Notes: a model not told the origin generated them from the letters alone. A DNA stretch of 64,000 nt from Desulfosoma caldarium (GCF_003751385.1 NZ_RJVA01000011.1:378412-442411); one strand, 5' to 3'. Shown: positions 18,801 through 28,343, counted from the first letter of the stretch. Program-made: numbers and translations.

Positions 18801-19127
18801 ATCCAGGACACCCATTTCCGCCACACGCACGGCCGCATTGAGCGCCGTCTGGCCCCCGAGGGTGGGCAGCAGGGCGTCAGGTCGCTCCCTTTCGATGACC
18901 TTGGCCACGGCTTCCGGCGTGATGGGTTCGATGTACGTGCGGTCGGCCATCTCGGGATCGGTCATGATGGTGGCGGGATTGCTGTTGATGAGCACCACCT
19001 GGTAGCCTTCTTCTCTCAAAGCCTTGCAGGCCTGGGTGCCCGAATAGTCAAATTCGCAGGCTTGGCTGATGATGATGGGGCCGGAGCCGATGATAAGAAT
19101 CTTGTGAATGTCGGTCCTTTTGGGCAT
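15897..19127 (-). CDS. carB: carbamoyl-phosphate synthase large subunit
   Basis: 1076 aa, full length: two homologous halves, each with two ATP-grasp sites ([19 protein letters not shown] in the first; [16 protein letters not shown] in the second), then a C-terminal MGS-like allosteric domain starting near [10 protein letters not shown]. It makes carbamoyl phosphate for pyrimidine and arginine synthesis using ammonia channelled from CarA. I start at the ATG at 19127 to match family N termini; a GTG at 19148 is in frame. It follows carA by 30 bases. Confidence 0.97.
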   Translation of the reverse strand: MPKRTDIHKILIIGSGPIIISQACEFDYSGTQACKALREEGYQVVLINSNPATIMTDPEMADRTYIEPITPEAVAKVIERERPDALLPTLGGQTALNAAVRVAEMGVLDRFGVTMIGARVNVIKMAEDRQLFRDAMTRIGLRVPRSGIANSERDVLNIAEAIGFPVIVRPSFTLGGTGGGVAYNREELVELARAGLDASLIRQVMLEESVLGWKEFELELMRDHMDNVVVICSIENMDPMGVHTGDSITVAPAQTLTDREYQKMRDAAIAILREIGVETGGSNVQFAIHPRDGEMVVIEMNPRVSRSSALASKATGFPIAKIAAKLAVGYSLDELANDITRETKASFEPTIDYVVVKIPRFTFEKFPETEDLLTTSMKSVGETMAIGRTFKEALQKAVRSLEMGRFGLDEPWAQNSPEHREALRQALCRPNSKRLFQIATAFRLGFSVDEVHALTAIDPWFLEHIREIVEMEAALRSKRLTEHAEGMRLVKSWGFSDRRIAELLGSDEDSVQKLRQSLGVRPVYKLVDTCAAEFEAYTPYFYSTYEEEDEARPSSRQKVMILGGGPNRIGQGIEFDYCCVHAAFALRELGIESIMVNSNPETVSTDYDTSDKLYFEPLTREDVLHIVETEKPQGLIVQFGGQTPLNLAVPLERAGASIVGTSPNAIDLAEDRKRFQHLLHSLGLKQPENATALSTDEAVEAARRIGYPVVVRPSYVLGGRAMEIVYDEPSLRRFVDVAALVSPGHPILIDKFLEDAVELDVDAICDGEITVIGGIMEHIEAAGIHSGDSACVLPPVNLSRQMHEEVKRQTRLLAHGLGVVGLMNVQFAIQHNTIYVLEVNPRASRTVPFVSKATGVPLAKVATKVMLGHKLRDLGFDRERELRHVSVKESVFPFSRFPGVDILLGPEMKSTGEVMGIDRNFGLAYAKAQMAAGYTLPLSGTVFVSVHDKDKEAVVPIARAFHDMGFSLIATAGTRAFLTDHGVPARKVHKLAEGRPHVLDYIKNQDVHLVINTSFGPKTYSDAYRIRRATVFYNLPYATTLAGAKAMAQAVAALRQGDWHVRAIQDYLEEMSSKSP

Positions 19128-19157
19128 AGACCAGAAGCTCCATGGCACGAGCAGGGT

Positions 19158-20336
19158 TCAGGAATCATGGTGCCGAGGCGTCTCGGACGAAGAAAGGCCT
19201 TTGTTGCGGCCCATCAGCTGGACGAATCGGTCGAAAAGGTGCGTGGCATCGTGAGGACCGGGAGCGGCTTCCGGATGATACTGGACGCTGTAGGCGGGGA
19301 TTGCCAAGTGCTCCATGCCTTCCAAGGTGTTGTCGTTCAAATTGATGTGGGTCGGTTGTACCGGCACATGTTTCATGGATTCCAGGTCCACGCAGAACCC
19401 GTGATTTTGGCTTGTCACTTCCACGCGGCCCGTGCGCAGGTCCCTGACCGGCTGGTTGGCGCCTCGATGACCGAACTTGAGCTTAAAAGTGCGGCCTCCC
19501 AGGGCCAGGCCCATGAGCTGATGGCCCAGGCAGATGCCAAACATGGGTTTTTGGCCCAAAAGCTTGCGCACCGTCTCGATGCCGTAGGTGACGGCCGCGG
19601 GATCCCCAGGGCCGTTGGAAAGAAAGATGCCGTCAGGTTGTGCCGCCAAAATCGTCTCAGCCGAAGTGTGCGCCGGAAAGACTAAAACCTGGCATCCGCA
19701 CCGCTCGAGGTTTCGCAAGATATTGTACTTGACTCCAAAATCCAGCGCTGCCACACGAAATCCAGCATGGCCCTCCTTCCAGACCGCTTCGGGCTGAGGG
19801 CCGTTTTCCCACCGATACGGTGCGGAACACGTGACCTTTTGCACCATGTCCACGCCCACCAGGCCGGGAAAGGCCCGCACCTGGTCCAAGAGTTCGCCAA
19901 CGTTGTCCGTATCCGTGGCGATGATGCCGCGCATGGCCCCCACCAGGCGTATGTGACGGGTCAGGCGGCGCGTGTCGATGCCTTCCACGCCCAACACGCC
20001 CTGGGAGTCCAGAAATTGGGCCAGAGATCGGCGACTGCGCCAATTGCTGGGAAAATCCTGGTATTCCTTGACCAGAAAGGCTTCCACTTGAATGCGGGCC
20101 GATTCCATGTCCTCGTCGTTGATGCCATAGGTGCCGGTCAAGGGGTAGGTCATGGTGACGATCTGCCCCTTGTAGGAAGGGTCCGTGAGGACTTCCTGAT
20201 AACCGGTCATGGCCGTGTTGAAGACCACCTCGCCCAGTACACGGCCCTGATGGGCAGAGGTGAACACTCGGCCTCGAAACACGGTGCCGTCTTCCAAAAC
20301 AATGACAGCCGGTGGTCTTTGCCAGGGTGTGGTCAT
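19158..20336 (-). CDS. carA: carbamoyl-phosphate synthase small subunit
   Basis: 392 aa glutaminase subunit. N-terminal CPSase domain (FNTAMTGYQEVLTDPSY) and C-terminal class I glutamine amidotransferase with FGICLGHQLMGLALGG (nucleophile Cys) and QYHPEAAPGP (His, Glu). Partner of CarB just downstream. The ATG at 20336 matches family N termini; the in-frame extension to 20738 shows no family resemblance and is treated as leader. The Shine-Dalgarno match is weak. Confidence 0.96.
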   Translation of the reverse strand: MTTPWQRPPAVIVLEDGTVFRGRVFTSAHQGRVLGEVVFNTAMTGYQEVLTDPSYKGQIVTMTYPLTGTYGINDEDMESARIQVEAFLVKEYQDFPSNWRSRRSLAQFLDSQGVLGVEGIDTRRLTRHIRLVGAMRGIIATDTDNVGELLDQVRAFPGLVGVDMVQKVTCSAPYRWENGPQPEAVWKEGHAGFRVAALDFGVKYNILRNLERCGCQVLVFPAHTSAETILAAQPDGIFLSNGPGDPAAVTYGIETVRKLLGQKPMFGICLGHQLMGLALGGRTFKLKFGHRGANQPVRDLRTGRVEVTSQNHGFCVDLESMKHVPVQPTHINLNDNTLEGMEHLAIPAYSVQYHPEAAPGPHDATHLFDRFVQLMGRNKGLSSSETPRHHDS

Positions 20337-20767
20337 GGGGTTTTTCTTTCTCTTTCTTAAAGCCCCTTGGGCGCGGCCCGCACCGTGTCTTCGAATGGCG
20401 TCGGCGACCGTGCTCCCGAACCCTTGTCTAAATTCCTCGCTTTTTCCACCAAGCGCAGCCATCCCCTTCTGCGCAGGCACGGCCCGAAGGTCCGCCTTTT
20501 CGGCCAAGGAGCTCTTCAAGCCCGATGTCCACCGTGACGTGAGCGTTCCTGAAACCCGAGCCCTTTGGGGCCAAATCTTATCAAATCGCGCCATTCTATC
20601 GAGAAAATTCCCAATGACAAGGCCCATGTCTCGCAAACGATTTTGAAGAACATACAGGAAACGTGGTCTGTGCTGGAATTGGCTTAACGCGAAGAGGCCT
20701 TTTATCCGTTGCGGCGTTCCTGCGATGATCCGCCTCACGGGGGCACATTCATGGAAAGTGAGCGAGC
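20337..20767. other. carA leader and intergenic region
   Basis: No protein-coding gene is recognised. It contains a probable promoter (20593-20620) and a leader of roughly 250 bases ahead of carA. I saw no PyrR-type or peptide-based attenuator that I could defend. Confidence 0.4.
20593..20620 (-). promoter_or_regulatory. probable sigma-70 promoter for the carAB-purF string
   Basis: Minus strand TTGTCA (20615-20620), 16-base spacer, TAGAAT (20593-20598). Both boxes match five of six consensus bases. Confidence 0.5.
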
Positions 20768-20872
20768 ATGATCACAAAGGCATTGTACCTTTCCGTGGCC
20801 AAGGGTAAGCAAATGTGCCATAAGGTCGGAAGGGACCCACAGAATGTCAGACCCAGGGCCTCCAAGGGCGAA

Positions 20873-21408
20873 GCGATCGACACCGTGAAGTTTCGGCAAA
20901 TACATGAGCTTCTCGTGGAGTTCTTTGATAAGCGCGGAATGGATTACGCGCTGATCGGCGCGTTTGCCCTTTAAAACTACGGTTATGTGCGGCGACGGCT
21001 GACCTTGATCTTATTGCAAGAAGCGAAAGTCGAGAGGCGATTGTCTCGTTTTTGGAATCTTTGGCCTATGAAACCACCGCCGAGTCCTAAGGGTTTTTCA
21101 ATCGCGTGCATCTCTTAGAGGGGCTGGACAGAATGGATTTCGTGAATGTCGGCCCTGAGGCGGCCGAAGAAATCTTTTCGACGGTTCGACGCATGGCCGC
21201 TTTTGGCAGAAAGGACCTTCCGGTGGTCAAGCCCGAGCACTTGATTGCCCTTAAGGTTTTTTGCCATGAAAAACGATCCCTCCAGAACGTTTTGTGAAAT
21301 GGCCGATCTGGAATCCTTGGTTCGCTAGGAAGGCATTGATCTCGAGGAAGTCTAAAAAATCTTTTCGTACTACGGCTTGGAGGAACGCTATGAGCAGCTC
21401 GTGTCGTG
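20873..21408 (+). pseudogene. decayed AbiEii-like nucleotidyltransferase
   Basis: Fragments in more than one frame rebuild one nucleotidyltransferase: FRQIHELLVEFFDKRGMDYA, LIGAFAL, stop, NYGYVR, then ADLDLIARSESREAIVSFLE, stop, NRVHLLEGLDRMDFVNVGPE through VVKPEHLIALKVF, stop, EMADLESLVR, stop, EGIDLEEV, stop, KIFSYYGLEERYEQLV. The DLDL motif is the catalytic metal-binding site. At least four in-frame stops and one frameshift break it, so it is not functional. The type is the transferase of two-gene modules, here followed by a small gene overlapping its end. Confidence 0.7.
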
Positions 21409-21620
21409 ATCCGCTCGAACGGCTTCGGCTGCAAGATGAATGGCCTTCCGGTTCGTGGCGCGCGCATGAAAAAGCCCTTCGCCTTCCGCGAGTCGCTCGA
21501 AACGTGATGACCTACCTAGAATTTCTGGAAGACATCGACGCCTTCGGCCGTCCAAAGGCCCCCGAAAAACCCTACGGCGAAGCGTTTCTTCTGCCCGGTC
21601 GCGACGACAAAAGGCGTTAA
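21390..21620 (+). CDS. small conserved partner of the broken nucleotidyltransferase
   Basis: 76-residue open frame starting at an ATG inside the last codons of the nucleotidyltransferase remnant, an arrangement typical of paired genes. It contains a charged N-terminal helix and VMTYLEFLEDIDAFGRPKAP near the end. I do not recognise a named family. The frame is intact, unlike its neighbour, but may be a survivor with no remaining function. An alternative is that the ORF is spurious. Confidence 0.45.
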   Translation: MSSSCRDPLERLRLQDEWPSGSWRAHEKALRLPRVARNVMTYLEFLEDIDAFGRPKAPEKPYGEAFLLPGRDDKRR

Positions 21621-21674
21621 AAACGTGTTCCAACCCACCCACGATCGAGAGCGGATTTATTGCCAGGTGGCCCT

Positions 21675-22421
21675 TCAGCCCTCGTGTGACCGCCACCGGT
21701 TTTCCAAACGAATGAGGTCTTCCGGCGTGTCGATGCCGCAGGTATCCTTGGGGGAGAGGCCCACGGCTATCGCATAGCCGTGTTCCAGAGCCCTCAGTTG
21801 TTCGAGTTTTTCCGACATTTCCAAAGGCGTTGGGGGCAGGGAGGCAAAGTGGTGCAGAAAATCGGCTCGATAGATGTAATACCCCAGGTGCTTAAGAAAC
21901 GGAATAGGCTTTGGCCCCGCCTCGCGCCGATGGGGAATGGGCGCTCGAGAAAAATAAAGAGCTTTTCCACTTTGGTCCGTCACCACCTTGACCACATTGG
22001 GATCCAGATAAGCTTTCATGTCGTCCGTGGCGTAGGCCAGGGTGGCCATGGGTGCGACGGGATGTTCCCAAGCTGTGCGAACCAGAGATTCCACAATGGT
22101 CGCATCCACCTCGGGCTCATCTCCCTGCACGTTCACGACCCAGTCAGAGGGGGCCAGAGCGAGCTTGTTGGCCGCTTCGGCCAGTCGATCCGTACCGCTG
22201 GCATGATTCGAGCATGTGGGCACGGCTTCCACACCCAACGAACGCACGAGGCTCAAAATCCGCTCATCATCGGAAGCCACCGCGATGCGATCCAGTGCCG
22301 AACAGACCACAAGCCGCTCCACCACCCATTGAATCATGGGCTTTCCCAGGATGAGGGCCAAAGGTTTTCCGGGAAATCGGCTGGAAGCGTAGCGAGCCGG
22401 AACAATTGCCGTGACAGCCAT
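21675..22421 (-). CDS. kdsB: 3-deoxy-manno-octulosonate cytidylyltransferase
   Basis: 248 aa. VPARYASSRFPGKPL is the nucleotide-binding signature; NVQGDEPEVD, SRAPIPHRRE and GIDTPEDL complete the KdsB pattern. It activates KDO as CMP-KDO for lipopolysaccharide core synthesis. The ATG at 22421 follows GGAGGG; the longer frame to 22487 is discarded. It pairs functionally with kdsD in this window. Confidence 0.96.
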   Translation of the reverse strand: MAVTAIVPARYASSRFPGKPLALILGKPMIQWVVERLVVCSALDRIAVASDDERILSLVRSLGVEAVPTCSNHASGTDRLAEAANKLALAPSDWVVNVQGDEPEVDATIVESLVRTAWEHPVAPMATLAYATDDMKAYLDPNVVKVVTDQSGKALYFSRAPIPHRREAGPKPIPFLKHLGYYIYRADFLHHFASLPPTPLEMSEKLEQLRALEHGYAIAVGLSPKDTCGIDTPEDLIRLENRWRSHEG

Positions 22422-22692
22422 GAATCCCTCCCACATGTTTCTCTGTTTTGTTATGTTGCCTCTTGCCTGAGCCGCGCCGTCGCCCATGAGGATCCAGGAG
22501 CCGGGGATTCACCGGCGTGGCGGCACAGCGCTTACCCTGTGGATCAAACCCTAAGGAGGCCCTTTGCTTTCCGAAAAGGCATCGCCCGCTGCGTTCTTCA
22601 CCCCAGGCGAGGGTGACGGACATCGAGGGGATCGTTAGCATCGAAAGGGTTTAATGAAAAGCGGGGAATGTTTTTCCTTCAAGGAGGTGAAT

Positions 22693-23568
22693 GTGGGTAA
22701 GGGATGGTGGATGGCAGACGTGCCGTGCCCAGAGTCGGTATGCGATGAGTTGGCTGCGGTCCTGGCGGACCTTTTTGGCGTTGGCGTTCAGGTGCAGGAC
22801 AATGCGGTGCGGCTCTATCTTTCCGCGGAAAAAGCGGCTTCGGACTGGAAGACCGTCTTGGAAAAGGTGGTGGAAAACTTTCATGCGTCCTTGGGGTTGC
22901 CGTGGGCCGGGGCCGTAAACTATGGGTTCTGCGAGGACGCCGACTGGAACGCCCGGTGGAAGGAGGGTTTCAAACCGCTTCGAGTGGGACGGCGATTGGT
23001 GATTACACCCACGTGGGAGTCTTACACGCCGCAAGCCCACGATGTGGTGCTGACCCTGGATCCCGGCATGGCTTTTGGTACCGGCCATCACGAAACCACG
23101 CGGTTGTGTCTGGAATGGCTTGAAGACGTCATGGCCACATGGTCGAGTGCGCCGGCGCCCTCTTTGCTGGATGTGGGGACAGGTTCCGGTATTTTGGCCC
23201 TGGCCGGAGCACTTCTCGGATTTCGTCCCGTGATGGCCGTAGACAACGATGCGGACGCCATCGAGATTGCCCAGAAAAACCAAATCCTGAATCCCAAGGC
23301 GGCCTCCGTGCAATTTTTTATGGGCACGGCGGAAAACGTTCCCGGCCGTTTCGCCGTGGTGGTGGCCAATATTCAGGCGGGACCTCTGATGGCCATGGCG
23401 GACGTGCTGGCCCAAAAGGTTGAGCCCGGAGGACGGCTGGGCCTATGCGGATTGTTGGAAGAACAGGTTTCGGAAGTGACACGTCGGTATGAGGCTTTAG
23501 GCTTTGGCAAGGAAAGGCACCGGCAGGCGGGACCATGGGTTTTGGTCGCCATGAGGTGCCGCGCGTAA
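22693..23568 (+). CDS. prmA: ribosomal protein L11 methyltransferase
   Basis: Class I SAM-dependent methyltransferase: DVGTGSGILALAGALLG (SAM motif I), AVDNDADAIEIAQKN (motif II) and VVANIQAGPL (the family NIxxxPL motif). DPGMAFGTGHHETTRLCLEW is characteristic of PrmA, which trimethylates L11. I start at GTG 22693 because AAGGAGGTG lies immediately upstream; an ATG at 22654 is in frame. 291 aa, typical. Confidence 0.93.
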   Translation: MGKGWWMADVPCPESVCDELAAVLADLFGVGVQVQDNAVRLYLSAEKAASDWKTVLEKVVENFHASLGLPWAGAVNYGFCEDADWNARWKEGFKPLRVGRRLVITPTWESYTPQAHDVVLTLDPGMAFGTGHHETTRLCLEWLEDVMATWSSAPAPSLLDVGTGSGILALAGALLGFRPVMAVDNDADAIEIAQKNQILNPKAASVQFFMGTAENVPGRFAVVVANIQAGPLMAMADVLAQKVEPGGRLGLCGLLEEQVSEVTRRYEALGFGKERHRQAGPWVLVAMRCRA

Positions 23569-23577
23569 GTCGGCGGT

Positions 23578-24840
23578 GTGAAGACGGAAAGGATGCAAAG
23601 AGTGCAGATGACAGGAAATCAAGGACAATGGATCACCGTGGATGATCAGGGGCGCCTGTGCGTGCCGTCACGACCCGTGATCGGGTTCATCGAAGGGGAT
23701 GGCACGGGCCCGGACATTTGGAGGGCGGCTCAACGGGTGTTGGATGCGGCGGTGCGAGCCGCCTATCAAGGGTCTCGCGAGATTGTGTGGAAAGAACTCT
23801 TGGCCGGCGAAAAGGCCTTTGCGCGCACCGGTCAATGGCTACCGGACCAAACCGTCGAAGACATACGGAAGTGCGTGGTGGCCATCAAAGGACCGCTGAC
23901 CACGCCGGTTGGTGGCGGCATGCGCAGCCTTAATGTCACCCTTCGCCAGGTGCTGGACCTCTATGCTTGCGTGCGCCCGGTGCGATGGGTGCGCGGCGTG
24001 CCGTCTCCCATGAAACACCCGGAACGGGTGAACATGGTGGTGTTTCGCGAAAATACGGAAGATGTGTATGCCGGCATTGAATGGCCGGCCGGAAGCCGTG
24101 AAGCGGAGAAGGTGCGCGCCTTTTTATGTGAAGAATTGGGCGTATGTGTGCGGGAACAGGCCGGCATCGGCATTAAGCCTATCAGCCGATTCGGCACGGA
24201 ACGGCTGGTGCGGCGAGCCATTCGTTATGCCCTGCAGCATGGCTTGCCCTCGGTGACTCTGGTGCACAAGGGAAACATCATGAAATACACCGAAGGGGCT
24301 TTTCGCCAATGGGGCTATGAACTGGCGGCTCGAGAATTCCCAGATAAGACGGTCACGGAAGAAGAATTGGAAAACCGATGGAACGGCCAGGCACCTCAGG
24401 GCACAGTCGTCCTCAAGGATCGCATCGCCGACGCCATGTTTCAGCAGGCCCTGCTGCGCCCTGAAGAATACCACGTGCTGGCCACACCCAACCTGAACGG
24501 AGACTACCTTTCGGATGCCCTGGCCGCCCAGGTTGGCGGTTTGGGCATGGCTCCGGGAGCCAACATCGGAGACCGATGCGCCCTATTTGAAGCCACGCAT
24601 GGCACGGCTCCCAAATACGCGGGTCTGGACAAAGTGAACCCCAGTTCCGTCCTGCTCTCCGGAGCCATGATGCTGGACCATTTGGGCTGGAACGAAGCGG
24701 CGCGCCTTGTGGAACGAGCTCTGGAACGCACCGTTTCGGACAAGATCGTCACCTATGATCTGGCGCGCATGATGGATGGCGCTCGTGAAGTGAAGTGTTC
24801 CCAATTCGCCGATGCCGTCATCGAGCGCCTGGCCCCGTAA
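23578..24840 (+). CDS. icd: isocitrate dehydrogenase (NADP type)
   Basis: About 415 aa, E. coli Icd-like. [73 protein letters not shown] and [11 protein letters not shown] are the substrate- and cofactor-binding blocks. It converts isocitrate to 2-oxoglutarate in the TCA cycle; citrate synthase (27.1 kb) and sucC (62.9 kb) are also in the window. Start is uncertain among GTG 23578, ATG 23593 and ATG 23608; no option has an ideal ribosome site. Confidence 0.95.
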   Translation: MKTERMQRVQMTGNQGQWITVDDQGRLCVPSRPVIGFIEGDGTGPDIWRAAQRVLDAAVRAAYQGSREIVWKELLAGEKAFARTGQWLPDQTVEDIRKCVVAIKGPLTTPVGGGMRSLNVTLRQVLDLYACVRPVRWVRGVPSPMKHPERVNMVVFRENTEDVYAGIEWPAGSREAEKVRAFLCEELGVCVREQAGIGIKPISRFGTERLVRRAIRYALQHGLPSVTLVHKGNIMKYTEGAFRQWGYELAAREFPDKTVTEEELENRWNGQAPQGTVVLKDRIADAMFQQALLRPEEYHVLATPNLNGDYLSDALAAQVGGLGMAPGANIGDRCALFEATHGTAPKYAGLDKVNPSSVLLSGAMMLDHLGWNEAARLVERALERTVSDKIVTYDLARMMDGAREVKCSQFADAVIERLAP

Positions 24841-24859
24841 AGTCTTCAAAGGGGGCAAC

Positions 24860-25660
24860 GTGTCAAGTGTTTGGCGTTCCCTCAAAGTGTTTTCATGGAT
24901 TCTGGAATGGCTGGCCGATGTCATGTTTCCGCCGCGGTGCGCCGCTTGCGGCACAATCTGCGGGCATGGTTCGACCCTGGGCTGGTGTTCCCAATGCCTG
25001 CAGCAGGTGCGGTTCGTCTCTTCGCCCCTGTGCCCCACCTGCGGCCGCCCTTACGCCGCTTCGGAAGCCATGCCGGATCACCTGTGCGGGGAATGCCTTT
25101 ATAGCCATTATCGTTTTGATGTGGCCCGTTCCGCAGCTTTTTATGAAGGCGCGGTGCGCCGTGGCATCGTGCAGCTCAAATTCGGCGCCCGACTCCACTG
25201 GGCTTCAGCTCTGGGACGCCTCATTGGGTATCATAGCCCTACAAGGGATCTATTGGACCAGTGCGAACTGCTGGTTCCCGTGCCCATGCATCGGCGTCGA
25301 GTGCAGCGGCGAGGGTATAATCAGGCCGCGCTGCTGGCCCAGTTTGCCGCGCGAAGCTGTTCCCGGCCTGTGCAGGTGAAGGTGACCGTCCTTCGACGAA
25401 TCCGTTCCACGCGGCCGCAGACCCGCCTTTCGCGTCGGGAACGATTGCGCAATGTGCGTGGGGCCTTTGAAGTGATCGATGAAAGCGCGGTGCGCGGCAA
25501 AAGGATCGTCCTTGTGGACGATGTCTTGACCACCGGCACCACGCTCAGTGAATGTGCTGATGCCCTCAAGGACGCCGGAGCCGCCTGGGTCGGTGCCGTC
25601 ACGGTGGCTCGAGTGGTCCTGGGACCGGGTGTGCCACGCAGCGAGAGAGAAACACAGTGA
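24860..25660 (+). CDS. comF: ComF-family phosphoribosyltransferase-like protein
   Basis: Four-cysteine zinc motif near the N terminus (CAACGTIC, CSQC, CPTCGRP, CGEC) followed by a type I phosphoribosyltransferase fold with the PRPP loop VLVDDVLTTGTTLSE. This is the ComF architecture associated with DNA uptake. LVPVPMHRRRVQRRGYNQA is also typical. A GTG at 24860 follows AAGGGGGC. Its stop overlaps the start of the next gene (GTGA). comEC is also in this window, about 22 kb away. Confidence 0.9.
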   Translation: MSSVWRSLKVFSWILEWLADVMFPPRCAACGTICGHGSTLGWCSQCLQQVRFVSSPLCPTCGRPYAASEAMPDHLCGECLYSHYRFDVARSAAFYEGAVRRGIVQLKFGARLHWASALGRLIGYHSPTRDLLDQCELLVPVPMHRRRVQRRGYNQAALLAQFAARSCSRPVQVKVTVLRRIRSTRPQTRLSRRERLRNVRGAFEVIDESAVRGKRIVLVDDVLTTGTTLSECADALKDAGAAWVGAVTVARVVLGPGVPRSERETQ

Positions 25661-26157
25661 GTGATAATCGCGACACCATTTTTGAAAAGGTCGTCTCCGG
25701 AGGACAAACCGGCGTGGACCGAGGAGCTCTGGACGCGGCTTTGGATCTGGGGCACCCCTGCGGTGGCTGGTGCCCTCGAGGGCGCCGGGCGGAAGATGGG
25801 CGCATTCCCGACCGGTACCCTCTTCAAGAGCACGCCTCTTCGGCCTATCGGGCACGCACGGAAGCCAATGTGTTGGATTCGGACGGCACGCTGGTCTTTT
25901 GTCGAGGGAAGCCCTCGGGAGGCACAGCTTTGACTATTCGCCTGGCACACCAGCACCACAAGCCGTGCCTTGTGATTTCCCTCGATGGCGCTCTCGATCT
26001 GAAGGCCATGGCCCGCCATATTCGAAGCTGGGGAGAAAGCCACGGAATTCGCGTGCTCAATGTGGCAGGCCCTCGCGAAAGCGAAAACCCGGGCCTGCAA
26101 CAACTCGTCGCGGCCGTGATGCGCGAGGTCCTGAACCGGAAGGAAATGCAAAGGTAG
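25657..26157 (+). CDS. YpsA-related SLOG-domain protein (putative molybdenum carrier family)
   Basis: 166 aa. VVSGGQTGVDRGALDAALDLG with GGWCPRGRRAEDG matches the circularly permuted YpsA/SLOG family annotated as 'putative molybdenum carrier'. SLOG proteins bind nucleotide-like ligands; the molybdenum link is historical and weak. It starts at a GTG that overlaps the comF stop, so it is translationally coupled to comF. Function unknown; a nucleotide-sensing role next to a DNA-uptake gene is conceivable. Confidence 0.75.
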   Translation: MSDNRDTIFEKVVSGGQTGVDRGALDAALDLGHPCGGWCPRGRRAEDGRIPDRYPLQEHASSAYRARTEANVLDSDGTLVFCRGKPSGGTALTIRLAHQHHKPCLVISLDGALDLKAMARHIRSWGESHGIRVLNVAGPRESENPGLQQLVAAVMREVLNRKEMQR

Positions 26158-26260
26158 GCCCGTACCTTCGGCCTAGGAGGTTTCCATGCATGGATGTTCA
26201 TGGGGCCGCGATGCCAGAATAGAAGCCGAAAGTGCTGAAACGGCGCTATAAGGAGAATCC

Positions 26261-27025
26261 ATGCGGGTTGAATCCCTGACTTTTACCAACGCATTTGGGC
26301 AAAAGCTTTCCGGACGTTTGGACACGCCTTCTGAGGTTACCCCGCGGGCCGTGCTGCTTTTTGCTCATTGCTTTACCTGCTCCAAGAACCTGAGCGCCGT
26401 CGTGCACATTTCCCGGGCTTTGACCGAGGCCGGATACGCCGTGTTTCGGTTCGATTTCACGGGCCTTGGCGAAAGCGAAGGCGATTTTTCGCAAACGGAC
26501 TTCGTTTCTCATGTGGACGACGTGGAGGCTTCGGCCCAATTTCTTGCGCAGCGAGGGCTGGCTCCCCATATCCTCGTGGGCCATTCCCTTGGAGGTGCCG
26601 CCGTGGTGCACGCAGCTCCTAGAGTGCCTTCGTGTCGAGCGGTGGCCGTCATCGGCGCGCCGTTCAACCCCACACACGTGGCGCGCCTGCTGCGCCCTCA
26701 TCGGGACACCCTTCAGCGGCAGGGTGCCGTGGAGATTGTCCTCGGAGGGAAAACGGTTCGTGTAGGGCGTGGCTTCTTAGAGGAAATTCCCGATGATGAG
26801 GTGACCCGTCGTGTGGCCGCGCTGCGTCGGCCCCTTCTTGTTCTGCACGCTCCGGAAGATACCGTCGTTTCCGTGGAAAACGGAGAGCGGCTTTTTCATG
26901 CAGCACGGCACCCCAAGAGCTTTGTGGCCTTGGCTGGTGCGGACCATCTGCTTTCCGACAAAAGAGATGCTCGCTATGTAGGGGAACTCCTTGCCGTGTG
27001 GGCCGAACGTTTTATCTTCTCTTAA
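26261..27025 (+). CDS. alpha/beta hydrolase, OsmC-fusion-type hydrolase half
   Basis: 254 aa alpha/beta hydrolase with nucleophile elbow VGHSLGGAA, acid in APEDTVVS and histidine in GADHLLSD. LLFAHCFTCSKNLSAV and FDFTGLGESEGDF are the signature of the hydrolase that is commonly fused to an OsmC domain; here the OsmC half is absent and the gene stops cleanly. AAGGAG precedes the ATG. Substrate unknown. Confidence 0.82.
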   Translation: MRVESLTFTNAFGQKLSGRLDTPSEVTPRAVLLFAHCFTCSKNLSAVVHISRALTEAGYAVFRFDFTGLGESEGDFSQTDFVSHVDDVEASAQFLAQRGLAPHILVGHSLGGAAVVHAAPRVPSCRAVAVIGAPFNPTHVARLLRPHRDTLQRQGAVEIVLGGKTVRVGRGFLEEIPDDEVTRRVAALRRPLLVLHAPEDTVVSVENGERLFHAARHPKSFVALAGADHLLSDKRDARYVGELLAVWAERFIFS

Positions 27026-27134
27026 AAGTCTCGGCCACGGGGTGGCGGCGCAACGGACGGCCGCCAACGATTCAGACCCGAATTTGTTTCGGTTACGTCA
27101 ACCCTTTGGACCCCACCTACACAGGAGGATTTCC

Positions 27135-28343
27135 ATGGCTGAAAGGACCGTCCGCACCAAAAACATCGGGCTGCGCGGCATTGCGGTTGCCGACACCAAA
27201 ATCAGCTACATCGACGGTGAACGCGGCGTGCTCATCTATCGAGGTTACCGCATCGAAGATCTGGCCCACAATTCCACCTTTCCCGAAACGGCTTTTCTCC
27301 TCTTATATGAGAACCTGCCCACGCCGGAGCAATTGGCCGGCTTTGAAAAAGAACTTCGAGCCGCAAGCCATCTTCCTTCGTTCATTGTGGACAGCATGAA
27401 AGAATGGCCTAAAAACGCGCATCCCATGGACGCGCTGCAGGCGGCGGTGCCCCTTTTGGCCATGGCCGATCCGGAACTCTTTGATGAAAGCCGCCAGGCC
27501 AACCTTCGAAAGGCTGTGCGCCTCATGGCTCGCGTTCCGGCTGTGGTGGCCGCTTGGCATCGTGTTCGGCAAGGTTTGGACGTGCTGCCACCTGACGAAT
27601 CCCTATCCCACGCCGCCAATTTCTTATGGCAAACCTTCGGCCGCGTGCCGGATTCGGAAGCAGCCCGCGTGATGGACGTTTGCCTCATTTTGCACGCCGA
27701 TCACACTTTCAATGCTTCCACCTTTGCCTGTCGGGAAGTGGCGTCGACGCGGGCGCACATGTACGCCGGTGTGGCCGCGGGGGTGGGAGCGCTTTCAGGA
27801 GAACTGCACGGGGGCGCCAACGCTCGTGTCATGGAAATGCTGCAAAAAATCGTTCAGGATGGGGTCACGGACATTCGAGGCTGGGTGCGCGACCGGCTGG
27901 AACGCAAGGAGCGCATTATGGGCATGGGCCATGCCGTCTACAAGACCATGGATCCTCGAGCGAAGATTCTCAAGCGCTTGGCGTTTGATCTGGGAGAAAA
28001 GGCCGGACAGCGCATCTGGCCGGACCTCACCCAAGCCATTGAAGAGGCGGCCATGGCGGAATTGAGCGCTCGAGGCAAAACCAACATTCAGCCCAACGTG
28101 GATTTTTACAGCGCTTCCGTTTACCACATTCTGGGTTTTCCCGGGGATCTCATGACCTGCATTTTTGCCGCATCGCGCATTGCCGGCTGGTGCGCGCACA
28201 TCATCGAAGAAAAATACGGGGACGCTCAAGGCAAACCCGCCCTCTACCGCCCTCAGGCGGAATACGTGGGTGATTATTGCGGCAAGCTGGACTGCGAGTA
28301 CGTGCCCCCGGAAAAACGCCGAATGGCTTCCACAACGGGGTAG
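27135..28343 (+). CDS. gltA: citrate synthase
   Basis: 402 aa. GELHGGANARVMEML and GMGHAVYKTMDPRAKIL carry the two catalytic histidines and NVDFYSASVYHILGFP the aspartate. The compact length and sequence fit the shorter (type I-like) bacterial citrate/2-methylcitrate synthases. The call citrate synthase is preferred since icd lies on the same strand upstream, but 2-methylcitrate activity cannot be excluded by sequence alone. AGGAGG lies six bases before the ATG. Confidence 0.92.
   Translation: MAERTVRTKNIGLRGIAVADTKISYIDGERGVLIYRGYRIEDLAHNSTFPETAFLLLYENLPTPEQLAGFEKELRAASHLPSFIVDSMKEWPKNAHPMDALQAAVPLLAMADPELFDESRQANLRKAVRLMARVPAVVAAWHRVRQGLDVLPPDESLSHAANFLWQTFGRVPDSEAARVMDVCLILHADHTFNASTFACREVASTRAHMYAGVAAGVGALSGELHGGANARVMEMLQKIVQDGVTDIRGWVRDRLERKERIMGMGHAVYKTMDPRAKILKRLAFDLGEKAGQRIWPDLTQAIEEAAMAELSARGKTNIQPNVDFYSASVYHILGFPGDLMTCIFAASRIAGWCAHIIEEKYGDAQGKPALYRPQAEYVGDYCGKLDCEYVPPEKRRMASTTG

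Noticed and set aside
17871-19685. 604-codon open frame on the plus strand opposite carB and carA
   Set aside because: It is a complementary shadow of two certain genes; its translation has no recognisable domain and is rich in His and Gly as expected from antisense GC-rich codons.
20337-20738. N-terminal extension of carA (134 extra codons)
   Set aside because: No CarA homology; the ATG at 20336 fits the family and a promoter lies inside the extension.
21675-22421. An accessory island including kdsB next to the broken nucleotidyltransferase
   Set aside because: kdsB is a normal housekeeping gene with typical sequence; only 20.87-21.62 kb looks foreign.
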